Origin: Bog-473 sp963809825
GTDB lineage: Bacteria; Actinomycetota; Acidimicrobiia; Acidimicrobiales; RAAP-2
DNA: 64,000 nucleotides
Reading direction: 5' to 3'
Assembly (NCBI GenBank): GCA_963809825.1
Contig: CAWELJ010000004.1
Span: forward strand, 62,001 to 126,000
Shown here: positions 39,166 to 50,077 of the stretch, in pieces
How positions within the stretch are numbered: the first letter of the stretch is position 1
Layout: each line of letters starts with the position of its first letter
Position numbers and translations under genes: made by a program
The notes under the pieces: generated by a model
Seen by the model: the letters and a program-made list of their open reading frames with translations, nothing else
What the model was told of the DNA's origin: nothing
Databases searched by the model: none

Positions 39166-39982
39166 ATGAGTGAGGCCAATGCCACGGCATCCGTCGTTGG
39201 AGCCCGACGGTTCTCCGGTCAGGTGGCGATCGTCACCGGATCGACCGCCGATCCGAGTATCGGCCGATCCTGCGCCGTTCGCCTCGCGCAAGAGGGCGCG
39301 TCCGTCGTCGTCAACGGCCGCGACGCGGATCGGGTCGCGGTGACCGAGGCCACCCTCCGCGCGGAGGGACACGATGTCGTCGGGGTCGTCGGATCCATGG
39401 ACAGCGAAGCAGCGGTGGCCGAGCTCACGGACCGGGCCGTGGAGGCGTTCGGCCGCATCGACCTGCTCGTCAGCACGGTGGGCGGCGCCCCCTATCCCCT
39501 CCCGTTCGACGCCATCAGCGAGGCGCAGCTGCTCGAGACCTACCGGCTCAACACCTGGCCGGCCATCGCACTGATCCGGGCCGCGCTCTCTCGCGGTCTG
39601 GGTGACGACGGTGGTTCGGTCGTCACCATATCGAGCGGCTCGCCGCGCAAGACCACGTCGGCCATGGTCGCCTATGCAGCGGCGAAGGCCGCCCTCAACG
39701 CCATGACACGCACCATCGCGGCCGATCTGGCCGGTCAAGGGGGTGCGGGTCAACGCCGTGAGTCCCGGGCTGGTGCGGACCACCGCCACCCGGTCCATCT
39801 GGAGGGACGACGACGGTGCGGCCGCGGGCTCGAACCTCCCCCTCGGCCGGCTGACCGAGGCCGACGACATCGCCGCCGCGGTCTGCTTTCTCCTGTCCGA
39901 CGATGCACGGCAGATCACCGGGATCACCCTGGACGTCGACGGTGGGAACCACCTCTCGAGCGGCTGGACACCGATTCGCTAG
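39166..39982 (+). pseudogene. Short-chain dehydrogenase/reductase, one-base frame break
   Basis: Reads as a ~271-residue SDR after removing one G from the G5 run at 39739-39743. Before the break: cofactor loop AIVTGSTADPSIGRSC, LVSTVGGAPYPLPF, and the catalytic triad in VTISSGSPRK and YAAAKAALNAM. After it, RVNAVSPGLVRTTATRSIW, ending ITLDVDGGNHLSSG. The variant TGSTADPSIG replaces the usual TGGxxGIG. The start is uncertain: ATG at 39166, 39145 or 39136. It converges with the luciferase-like gene and may belong to the same ketone/alcohol catabolic set. Confidence 0.75.
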
Positions 39983-40001
39983 TTGCGGGGAGTCGCAGGG
40001 C

Positions 40002-40955
40002 TCAGCCGGCCGGAGTGGGCCAGATCTTCCGCAGGGACGCCACGACCGTGGTCCCGATGCACTCGATCTGCTCGCGTACCTGCTCGGGCGACATGCCGGG
40101 GAGCTGCACCCGGAGATTGAGCGCGTCGGCGCCGACCTCCGTCGCGGTGGCGGCGAGTCGCTCGGCCAACTGGTCCGGCTCATCGGATGCGAGCGTCTGG
40201 TCGTCGCCAAGAGAGGTCGTGTCCGGGGCATAGCTCTCGTAGACGGCCCGCTGGCTGTCGATCAGTCCAGATTGCGCACGGCCCAGCCACACCCGGCGGA
40301 TCAGGACCTTGGACCCCGTGCCCCCGGCCTCGTCGAATGCCGCGGTCAGACGGGCGAGCCTCGCCGGCGTGGACATGCCCTCCATGAGGATCCCGGCGCC
40401 ACACCGGGCGGCCCGCACGGCGGCGGCAACCGACACGGCCGCGCTGAGCACCGGGACCGGGGTCTGCCGGCAGGCCAGCAGCGCCGGGTCCCCTTCGAGT
40501 GTGCCGAGGTCCTCACCGCGGAGCATCGCCACGAGCCGCGGGAGCTCCGACTTGAAACGGTCGACCGCGTCGGCCTGGTCGACGCCGGCCGCCGCGAAGT
40601 CCTGAGGCAGAGCCCCGGCGGCCACTCCCAGTCCGACCCGACCGGGATGACGGGCCTGGAGCCACGCGACCTCCTCGGCGACGAGCGCCGTGGAGCGCAG
40701 GGGAAGCAAGAGGGGCGCCGCCGCGGCCCAACCGGTCGCGTGCGATTCCAAGACGAAGGAGGCCATCTGGAGCGGTTGCGCCATGTATCCAGCAAAGCCA
40801 CCGTGGTGCTCGCTGGTCATGACGCCGTCGAAACCGCTGCCGAGGGCGAGGCCGGCCTGCGCGCAGAGCTCGCTGACGATGGCGCCGGCGGGAAGCTCGT
40901 TGTGCGGGTACAGCCGGATGGACACCGAACCGGGCGCGAACGGGGCCGACGCCAT
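40002..40955 (-). CDS. LLM-class (luciferase-like) oxidoreductase, probably F420-dependent
   Basis: A 317-residue TIM-barrel flavin/F420 enzyme. Recognisable parts are FDGVMTSEHHGGFAGYMAQP near the N-terminus, LRSTALVAEEVAWLQARHPG and GRVGLGVAAGALPQDF, typical of the bacterial-luciferase superfamily. The cofactor cannot be fixed from motifs; F420 is favoured by the actinobacterial context. It starts 27 bases after the monooxygenase-hydrolase stop on the same strand and so is probably the last gene of that operon. Confidence 0.88.
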   Translation of the reverse strand: MASAPFAPGSVSIRLYPHNELPAGAIVSELCAQAGLALGSGFDGVMTSEHHGGFAGYMAQPLQMASFVLESHATGWAAAAPLLLPLRSTALVAEEVAWLQARHPGRVGLGVAAGALPQDFAAAGVDQADAVDRFKSELPRLVAMLRGEDLGTLEGDPALLACRQTPVPVLSAAVSVAAAVRAARCGAGILMEGMSTPARLARLTAAFDEAGGTGSKVLIRRVWLGRAQSGLIDSQRAVYESYAPDTTSLGDDQTLASDEPDQLAERLAATATEVGADALNLRVQLPGMSPEQVREQIECIGTTVVASLRKIWPTPAG

Positions 40956-40982
40956 GGGGGAAGGTGCTGGCCGGCCGCTGGG

Positions 40983-43568
40983 TCAGGCGGGGACGGCAGC
41001 CCGGAAGAAGCCGCGGAGGGCCTCGCCCATCTGGGCCCGCAGGTCGGCGCTCGACGGGAGGACGTCGGTCATGGTCAAGGACGTGTGGATCTGGCCCCGG
41101 CCCTCGACGTGCTGGACCGGGACCGCTGCGGCGGCCAACGCCTCGGCGTAGGCCTTGCCCTCGTCGCGCAACGGATCGAACTCGGCCGTCACGATCAGGG
41201 CCGGAGGGAGGTTCGACAGGTCGCCCCGCAGCGGCGAGGCCTTGGGGTCGCTGCGGTCGGCGGGGTCGGCGTAGTGGTCCCAGAACCACCGCATCAAGGG
41301 CGCGGTCAGGACGTAGCCGAGACCGTTCTCCTCGTAGGAGGGAGAGCTCATGCTGCCGTCCGTGACGGGCGTCAGCAGCAGCTGCCCGACGATGTCGGGT
41401 CCACCGGCGTCCCGGGCCAGCTGGCAGGCCACGGTCGCGACGTTGGCACCCGCGCTCCATCCCGCCACCGCGAGCTGATCGGGGATGCCCCCGAGCTCCG
41501 CGGCATGGGCGGCGATCCACTGCAGGGCGGCGAACGCGTCGTCGGCGCGCCGCCGGGAAGCGGGCCTCTGGCGCGTGCCGGTAGTTGACCGACACGACCA
41601 CGGCATCGGCGCTGCGGCACAGGTCGCGGCAGAACGGGTCGTCCGAATCCAGGCTGCCGAGCACCCAGCCGCCGCCGTGGAAGTAGGCGACGACGGGATG
41701 GGGTCCCGTCGTGGGCGGCCGGTAGAGCCGGTAGGGCAGATCCCCCGCGGCACCCGGGAGCACGCCGTCGACGACCTCGCCCACCGGGCGGCCGGGGGGC
41801 CGCACGGACTCGATGGCCTGCATGAGTGCCCGGGCGTCCTCGACCGGCAGCGACTCCATCGGCGGCAGGTCCAGCTCGTCCATGGTCTTGATCAGCAGGG
41901 CCACGTCCACCTGCAGCCGACAGATCACCCCGTCGTTGCACTGCGATCCGGCGGGTCCGGCGAGGGAGAAACCGAGGTAGTCCCGGGCCACGACCTCGTC
42001 GCAGGCGGCGCGGTAGTTGTCGACGCCGGCGACGTAGGGCAGGAAGGCCCGGGGCTTGCCCGGAACGTTCGCCCCCATGTACCAGGAGTTGGCCGTGGGG
42101 TAGAGGGTGATGGACGCGCCGTCGTCGACGTGCTGGTTCCACCCCGCCTCGGCCACCGGCGTCGGTTCGATGGTCTCGAAGCCGCGGGCGCGGAGGTCGT
42201 CGAGGCAGCCGGCGACCCAGTCGACGTGCTGTTCGATCGACACGGCCATGTTGGACAGCACCGACGGGCTGCCCGGGACCGGTGATGGTGAAGAAGTTGG
42301 GGAAGCCGACCGTGGTGAGGCCGAGATAGGTCGACGGTCCGTCGGCCCACTTCTCCCGGAGCGAGAGGCCGTCACGGCCCCTGATGTCGACGGCGACCAC
42401 CGGGCCGGTCATGGCGTCGAACCCGGTGGCGTACACGATGGCGTCGAACTCGAAGGCCTCGTCCGAGGTCTCGATCCCCGTCTCGGTGATGGAGACGATC
42501 GGCTGCATGCGCAGGTCGACCAGGCGGACGTGGGGGAGGTTGTAGGTCTCGAAGTAGTTCGTATCGAGGCACGGTCGCTTCGATCCGAAGGGGTGGTCCT
42601 TGGGGCAGAGAGCCTCGGCGGTCTCGGGGTCCTCCACGGTCGAGCGGATCTTCTCGCGGATCATCTCGGCGACGATGTCATTGGACGTCGGATTCGACAG
42701 GAGGTCGTTGAACACACCGAGGATCCCGAGCAGCTCCCCCGCCTCCCAGGCCGCCTCGAAGCGTTCGCGCCGCACCTCGTCGGTCGCCCAGGCGCCGGCG
42801 ATGTCGGTGACCTCGGTCGGGACGCCGGCCCGCGACTGCTTGCCCTCCTCGCGGTAGGCGGCCCTGTCGGTCTCGAGCGCGGCGAGGCGCTCCGGTGACG
42901 GCGGGCCGTTCCGGGCCGGTATCGAGAAGTTCGCCGTGCGCTGGAAGACGGTGAGCTGGTCGGCCTGCGCGGCGATGAGCGGGATGGACTGGATGCCCGA
43001 CGATCCGGTGCCGATCACGGCGACCCGCTTGCCGGTGAAGTCGACCCCCTCGTGCGGCCAGGTGCTCGTGAAGTAGACCTCGCCGCGGAACCGGTCGTGC
43101 CCCGCGATCTCCGGCGCCTTCGGGAGCGACAGGCATCCGCTGGCCATGACGTAGAACCGGCAGCTGATCTCCTCGCCCTGATCGGTCCGCACCGTCCAGC
43201 GTGCCGCCGATCTCGTCCCAGGCGGCGGAGGTGACCCTCGTCGAGAAACTGATGTCGCGGCGGAGGTCGTAGCGGTCGGCGACGAACTGCAGATAGGACA
43301 GGATCTCGGGTTGGGTGGCGTACTTCTCCGACCAGGTCCAGGCTCGTTCGAGCTCGGGGTCGAAGCTGTAGGTGTAGTCGGTGGTCGGGATGTCGCATCG
43401 AGCACCGGGGTACCGGTTCCAGTACCACGTCCCCCCGACGTCGCCGGCCGAGTCGATGACCCTGGTCGTGAAGCCGAGCGTCCGCAGCCGGTGCAGGAGA
43501 TAAAGCCCGGAGAAGCCGGCGCCCACCACGACGACATCCACGTCCGTCGACCCGTCACGTTCGGCCAT
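40983..43568 (-). pseudogene. Baeyer-Villiger-type flavin monooxygenase fused to an alpha/beta hydrolase, three one-base frame breaks
   Basis: After removing one base near 43202, 42273 and 41550, a ~860-residue protein emerges. Part one is a flavin monooxygenase: FAD motif VVVVGAGFSGLYLLHRL, VGGTWYWNRYPGARCD, NADPH motif VAVIGTGSSGIQSIP and the C-terminal NSWYMGANVPGKPR. The Baeyer-Villiger fingerprint reads FRGEVYFTSTWP, with Phe where His is usual. Part two is a hormone-sensitive-lipase-type hydrolase: VVAYFHGGGWVLG, nucleophile GWSAG, Asp in TAEFDPLRDEG and His in GRGQIHTS. Both parts share one open frame between 42273 and 41551, so the fusion does not depend on the repairs. Start ATG 43568. 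Confidence 0.75.
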
Positions 43569-43634
43569 TGCATCGACCCCTTCGTCCAAACAACGAGGCG
43601 CAGTCTGGCACCGTGCATCGCCGGTGTCGATCAG

Positions 43635-44618
43635 TCAGGTGAGGCCGACCTTCACGACCAGCTTGCCCACGGCCTCGGCCCGGTCCACCGAGTCCAGCGC
43701 GTCGGGCAACGCGTCGAACGGCACGACCCGCGTGGCGCCGCGGAGACTGCCGCCGGACGCGAGGGCGAGCAGCTGCTCGTGATCGGCTTCGGCCTCCGCA
43801 CGCGTCTGCGCCCCGGCGTAGACACCGACAATGGATGCGTTGCGCCGGACGAGCTCGGACATGTCGGGCTCGACCCAATTGCCGCTGGCGAACCCGACGG
43901 CGAGCAGCCGTCCGCCCGGCGCCAGACAGCGTGCCGTCGCCCCGGCGAAGGCACCACCGACGGGGTCGTAGACGACGTCGGCTCCGGCGCCCCCCGTCGC
44001 CTCCATCACTGCGTCCGGCACCGGACCCTCCGTGCGATCGATCACGACCTCCGCGCCCGACGATGCGCACAGCGCCCGCTTCGCATCACCCGCCACGACC
44101 GCGATCACGTGCGCGCCGAGCGCGGCCCCGAGCTGCAGGGCAGCGAGACCGGAGCCGCCTCCCGCTCCGAGCACGAGCAACCACTCACCGGGCTGCACTG
44201 CGCCGCGCCGCACGAGCCCGATGAAGGCCGTCGAGTAGCCGATCCGAAACGCTGCTGCATCCTGATCGCGCATGTCGTCGGGTACGCGGAAGGCGTTGTC
44301 CGAGCGGGCGATCGTCGCTTCGGCGAACCCGCCGCGACCGTCGAAGAAGTTCGTCACCGCCATGAGCCGCGTGCCGAGGGCCAGATCGACTCCCGGACCC
44401 ACGGCGTCGACCGTGCCGCACACCTCCTGACCAGGGACGAAGGGGAGCGTCGGGGAGAATGCGTACGAGCCGCGGCACATGAGCGCATCGGGGAGCCCGA
44501 TTCCCGCCGCGCGCACGCGCAGCCGCAGCTCACCCGGACCCGGGACCGGTTCGTCCACGTCGGCACGCCGGAGCGCGTCGCCGGGTGGGCCGTGCTTCTC
44601 TATCTGCCAGGCGTCCAC
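43635..44618 (-). CDS. Zinc-independent MDR-family quinone oxidoreductase
   Basis: A 327-residue NADPH:quinone-reductase-like member of the medium-chain dehydrogenase superfamily. The N-terminal GroES-like part has RAAGIGLPDALMCRG and FVPGQEVCGTVDAVG, and the Rossmann part has LVLGAGGGSGLAALQL and YDPVGGAFAG. No catalytic zinc cysteines are present. The GTG at 44618 (VDAWQIEKHG) was chosen because it matches the family start. It is the first gene of a minus-strand run with the monooxygenase-hydrolase (66-base gap) and the luciferase-like gene. Confidence 0.88.
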   Translation of the reverse strand: MDAWQIEKHGPPGDALRRADVDEPVPGPGELRLRVRAAGIGLPDALMCRGSYAFSPTLPFVPGQEVCGTVDAVGPGVDLALGTRLMAVTNFFDGRGGFAEATIARSDNAFRVPDDMRDQDAAAFRIGYSTAFIGLVRRGAVQPGEWLLVLGAGGGSGLAALQLGAALGAHVIAVVAGDAKRALCASSGAEVVIDRTEGPVPDAVMEATGGAGADVVYDPVGGAFAGATARCLAPGGRLLAVGFASGNWVEPDMSELVRRNASIVGVYAGAQTRAEAEADHEQLLALASGGSLRGATRVVPFDALPDALDSVDRAEAVGKLVVKVGLT

Positions 44619-44740
44619 GCCACACCCTAAGTGGATGGTGCCCGCCGCGCCGATGAGCGGCGGATGCAGGGCGGCGGGCCCCCGGTGGCAAAACGATGGT
44701 TGCCTGCGATAATGGGGCGAGGACGAGGAAAGGGCACGCT

Positions 44741-45951
<1,211 letters not shown>

Positions 45952-45955
<4 letters not shown>

Positions 45956-46944
45956 CCGACGCCACGGCGGGCGGGGTCCTGGCCTACCTGGTCGCCTGGC
46001 CCGGAACGGAGGACGAGCGCTCGATCCCCGTCGTCGACCACCTCTTCGTCGGCCGGGAGTGCGCCGGCATCGACGACGACCACCGCTTCGTCATCGACGA
46101 CGAGTCGGTGTCGCGCACCCACATGGAGGTGCGCCTCGACCCGGAGCAGGACCAGGCCTGGCTGATCGACCGCAGCACCAACGGCACCCGGCTGAACGGG
46201 ACGCGGATCGAGCGCTCCGTCCCCACCCGGATCATGCCGGACGACTGGGTCCGGGTCGGCCCGGTGGAGTTCACGTTCTTCTCGCGGCACTTCTCGGCCG
46301 CCGCCGGCGTCGACGCCAAGTCGACGGTGCGGGACGTGGCCATGACCGAGCTCGTCATGGTCGTGGGCGACATCATCTCGTTCTCGACCATCTCCGAGTA
46401 CACCGGCGAGGTCGAGCTCCTGGAAGGCATCGACCAGCTGTACAAGGAGCTGCGCGCGCTGCTGGGCGTCCACCGCGGCACGCTGAGCAACTACGTGGGG
46501 GATGCATTCTTCGCCACCTGGGAACTCGGCGCCGACCCCGGCGCCGCCGCGTCCGCGGTGAGCTTCGCCCTCGAGGCCACGGCCCGGGTCCACGAGATCG
46601 CGCCGTCCCTCACCCTGCGCGACCCCGAGGGACGGCCCGCCCGGATGGGCTTCGGTGTCGGGTCGGGGCCGGCGGCCGTGAGCCTCATGACCGGGGCCAT
46701 GGTCACCGTGCTGGGTGACGCCACCAACGTGACCTTCCGCCTCTCGGGTCTGGCCGGCCGGGCCGGGTGGTCCGACGTCGTCGTCACCGACCCCGTGCAC
46801 GCGCTGACCGCCGACCGCTTCTCCTTCACCGAGCCGGCGGAGGTGGACGTCAAGGGACGGACGGGCCGGGTGAAGATCTACGGCGTGGCGCCACTCGGCC
46901 AGACGGCCACCATCGGCGAAGGGGCGATCACCGCGCCCGGGTGA
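45952..46944 (+). CDS. FHA domain fused to class III nucleotidyl cyclase
   Basis: A 330-residue protein. An FHA domain occupies residues ~10-110 (G34-R35, SRTH at 54-57, NGT at 77-79). The cyclase domain follows, with the first metal aspartate D140 in VVGDIISFSTISE, the second D184 in NYVGDAFFATWE, and the transition-state N259/R263 in GDATNVTFRL. These residues are complete, so activity is likely, but the substrate-selecting lysine is Asn180, leaving cAMP versus cGMP open. The GTG start overlaps the preceding stop as GTGA. Phosphorylation-dependent control through FHA is inferred. It ends 3 bases before the convergent redox fusion gene. Confidence 0.9.
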
Positions 46945-46947
46945 TCG

Positions 46948-49900
46948 TCAGGCGTTGGCGAGGGGCTGGGCCAGCGATCGCTTCAGCACTTCCCATTCGC
47001 CCGCGCGGAGGGAGACCAGCATGGCGCGGTCGACCTCGGTCTCCTTCTTGACCGCGGCGAGCATGGCCGAGAAGTCCTCCGGGTGGTGCCCGAGGACGAC
47101 CCCGCCCACGACCTTCCCGTTCGAGACGACCATGCGGCGGTAGGAGCGCTCCTCGGGATGGTCGATCACGATGAGCTCGTCGCCCGGCTCGGGATCGATG
47201 CGCCCGATTGAGGACAGCTCGATGCCGGCCCCCTTGAGGATGCAGGCGGGCACCTCCGCCGTGAGGGCCTCGTCGCCGCCGAGCGCGTTCATCGCCGCCA
47301 CCTCACCCTGCTTGGCCGCGATGGGCCACAGCCCGAGCACCATGCCGTTGTGCTCGGCCACGTCGCCCACGGCGTAGACGCCCGGCACCGACGTCGCCAT
47401 GCGATCGTCCACCACGATGCCCCGGTTGACCTCGATGCCGGCCTCGGTGGCCAGCTCCGCGTTCGGCTTGATCCCGACCGCAGCCAGGAACACCTGGCAG
47501 GGCAGCAGCCGCCCGTCCTTGAGGCGCACCCCGTCCACCGCGTCCCCGCCCTCGAGGAAGTCGGTCTCGGCGCCGTAGGCGACGTGCAGGCCGATGGCCT
47601 GGAAGTAGTCGTCGACCAGCTCGCTGGCGCGCTCGTCGATCTGCTTGGACATGAGCCGCTTGCCGCGCTCGAGGACGGTGACGTCGAGGCCGAGCTCGAG
47701 CAGCGAGTGCGCCGCCTCGAGGCCGAGGAGCCCACCGCCGGCCACCACCGCGTGGCGGGCGCCGTTCTGCTGGGCGTAGGCCCGGATGGCCATGGCGTCG
47801 CCCGCCTGGCGCATCACGAAAGCCCCCTGCTTCTCGAAGCCCGGGATCGGTGGCACCGAGCTCGAGCTCCCCATGGCGAGGACGAGGCGGTCGAAGGACA
47901 GCGTGTCACCCGTGCCGAGGAACACCCGCTTGGTCGGCAGATCGATGCGCGTCGCCACCGTGTTGAGCCAGGCGGTGATGTCGTGCTCGTCGTACCACTC
48001 CTCCCCCAGCAGGTACAGGCCCTGCATCGCCGAGCGGCCGAAGACGAGGCGGGAGATGCCCATGCGGTTGTAGAGGACGTGGGACTCGCCGCCGACAACG
48101 TGGATCTCGCAGTCGGGATGGCCGCGGCGGATGAAGTCGGCTGCGGTCACGCCCGCAATGCCGTTGCCGATGACCACCACGCTGGCGATGGAATGGTCGT
48201 ACTCGGTCGGCGTCTCGGCGCTCGTGTCCCCGGGCTCGGGGGTGAGCGCCATCGTGACCGGGCCCGACTGCAGGCGCGCGCAGCAGGCCATGCGGGTGCT
48301 CTCGGCGAACCCGAGCCGGCGCAGGGTGTTGCGCTCCTCCTCCTCGGGCGCGCTGATCCGGTCCATGCCCTCGAGCACGGCGATGGGGTCGGCGCCGCAT
48401 ACCCCCATGCGACATCCCGCCTCGATGGGCTGGCCGTTGCGCTCGCACACCTCGAGCAGGCTCAGGCCGGCCTCGGCGCCCACCTCCTTGGCGTCGGGCT
48501 CGAAGCGCACCGTCACCAGGTCGGCGGCTGGGGCCTCGGTCTCGCCCTGCAGTGCCTTGGCCCCCTTGGCGCTCAGCTTGATGGGCGTGGCGACGACGAG
48601 CCCGGCCTCGACCTCGTACTTCTTCTCGACCACCCGGGTGCGCACGAGCCAGAGCAGCGCCAGCGCGAAGACGACGATGCGGATGGGCCAGCGGATCCAG
48701 GTGATGTCGGTCCCCGTGATCGTCTTGATCGACTCCTGCACGACGGGGCTGCCGTACCAGTAGAAGAGGCTGATGGCCCCCGCCCCGTAGAGCGCGGCGA
48801 GCATGGGGGTGCTCAACGGCAGGATGGCGTCGAGGACGAAGAACGTGCCGATGCTGGCCAGGAAGAAGAGGGCGAGCCGCTCGATGATCTGCGGCTTCGA
48901 GAGGTCGGTGTTGCCGATCAGGAGGAAGAACCCGAGCACGTAGCCGGGGAGCGCACCGACGAACACCTTGCGCGGGGCGCTCCAACCGGGGTCGGTGTCG
49001 TGCAGGTCGGCCTGGTAGGCCACCCGCGGGTTGAAGTCGTAGCAGTTCTTCGTGCAGGCCACGCACGGGTTGCAGTGGCTGTTGGGCACGGTGACGAACG
49101 GCGTCTGCCCGTAGACGCGCTGCAGGGGCAACAGCGGGCAGATGCTCGAGCACCAGCCGCTCTTCCCCTTGAACATGAACCCAAGGGTGAAGGCCGTGAC
49201 GATGGTGACGCCGAGCAGGACGCCGGTCGCCTTCGCGTTCGTGTTGAACAGCGCCAGGCGGGCGCCGGTGATCCCGAAGAACAGGACGATGGCGACGACG
49301 TAGGCGTAGCGGGACCACCACGCCGGTACCGTCCAGCCGCGGGTGAAGCCGAGCACCCGCGGCGTCTGGTTCGAGGCCGCCAGCGGGCAGATGTTGCGCC
49401 ACAGCCCCGGGGCGACGAAGAACAGGATCGGCAGCAGCGGCACGATCACCTTGAAGAAGGCGAACTCGCCGCCGGCGGGGCGGATGAAGAGTCCGACCAC
49501 CAGCGCCACGTAGGTGGCGATGCTGAGCCAGCGGATCAGCTGCCACACCGGCCGCGGGATGTGGTGCGGCAGCTCCATGAAGGTCGGGAAGACGGGCTGG
49601 TCGGGGTCGGTCCCGATGCCGAGGACGCGGTCGCGGAGCTTGCGGCCCGAGCTCGGCGCCACCTCGACCGGTTTGGGCGGCGGGGGCTTGGGGATGGCGA
49701 CCGGCCCGAGCGTGCGGATCATGACGGTCCCCCGGGACCCGGCGACCGGCTTGGCCACGACCGGGCGGGCGAGCACCACGATCTCGGTGTCGCCGAGGCG
49801 GAGGATGTCGCCCTGCTCGAGGGTGGTCCGGCTCGTGACGGGGTGGCCGTTCTTGGACGTGCCGTTGGCGCTGCCGAGGTCGACCACGGACAGCGAGGTG

Positions 49901-50055
49901 GGGCTGGGGACGAGCTTGAGGTGGCGGCGCGAGACGCCCGGGTCGTTCACCAGCTCGCCGTCGCACTCCCGGCCGATCTCAATGGCGCGGTCGAGCGTGA
50001 CCCGGCGCACGGGCTGCCCGGGCTCTCGGATCTCGATGACGGGGGGCGCGGCCAT
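46948..50055 (-). CDS. FHA - [4Fe-4S] membrane - [2Fe-2S] - FAD/NAD(P) oxidoreductase fusion
   Basis: A 1035-residue single-chain redox protein. Residues 1-95: FHA domain (G28-R29, S42-R-R-H45, N64-G-T). Residues ~170-475: about eight membrane helices with NapH/NosR-like iron-sulfur motifs, including NICPL, WCSSICPL and HCNPCVACTKNCYDFNP. Residues ~510-605: a ferredoxin-like domain, AGCRMGVCGADP and MACCARL. Residues ~624-1035: a pyridine-nucleotide-disulfide-type reductase with FAD loop VVVIGNGIAGVTAADF, NAD(P) loop VVAGGGLLGLEAAHSL and VPGVYAVGDVAEHNG. Electrons could run NAD(P)H, FAD, [2Fe-2S], [4Fe-4S], membrane acceptor; the acceptor is unknown. It precedes, divergently from nothing, the downstream end facing the FHA-cyclase, and follows the CNB gene by 22 bases on the same strand. 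Confidence 0.88.
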   Translation of the reverse strand: MAAPPVIEIREPGQPVRRVTLDRAIEIGRECDGELVNDPGVSRRHLKLVPSPTSLSVVDLGSANGTSKNGHPVTSRTTLEQGDILRLGDTEIVVLARPVVAKPVAGSRGTVMIRTLGPVAIPKPPPPKPVEVAPSSGRKLRDRVLGIGTDPDQPVFPTFMELPHHIPRPVWQLIRWLSIATYVALVVGLFIRPAGGEFAFFKVIVPLLPILFFVAPGLWRNICPLAASNQTPRVLGFTRGWTVPAWWSRYAYVVAIVLFFGITGARLALFNTNAKATGVLLGVTIVTAFTLGFMFKGKSGWCSSICPLLPLQRVYGQTPFVTVPNSHCNPCVACTKNCYDFNPRVAYQADLHDTDPGWSAPRKVFVGALPGYVLGFFLLIGNTDLSKPQIIERLALFFLASIGTFFVLDAILPLSTPMLAALYGAGAISLFYWYGSPVVQESIKTITGTDITWIRWPIRIVVFALALLWLVRTRVVEKKYEVEAGLVVATPIKLSAKGAKALQGETEAPAADLVTVRFEPDAKEVGAEAGLSLLEVCERNGQPIEAGCRMGVCGADPIAVLEGMDRISAPEEEERNTLRRLGFAESTRMACCARLQSGPVTMALTPEPGDTSAETPTEYDHSIASVVVIGNGIAGVTAADFIRRGHPDCEIHVVGGESHVLYNRMGISRLVFGRSAMQGLYLLGEEWYDEHDITAWLNTVATRIDLPTKRVFLGTGDTLSFDRLVLAMGSSSSVPPIPGFEKQGAFVMRQAGDAMAIRAYAQQNGARHAVVAGGGLLGLEAAHSLLELGLDVTVLERGKRLMSKQIDERASELVDDYFQAIGLHVAYGAETDFLEGGDAVDGVRLKDGRLLPCQVFLAAVGIKPNAELATEAGIEVNRGIVVDDRMATSVPGVYAVGDVAEHNGMVLGLWPIAAKQGEVAAMNALGGDEALTAEVPACILKGAGIELSSIGRIDPEPGDELIVIDHPEERSYRRMVVSNGKVVGGVVLGHHPEDFSAMLAAVKKETEVDRAMLVSLRAGEWEVLKRSLAQPLANA

Positions 50056-50077
50056 GGCGGTGGTCCCTCGGTCTCCC

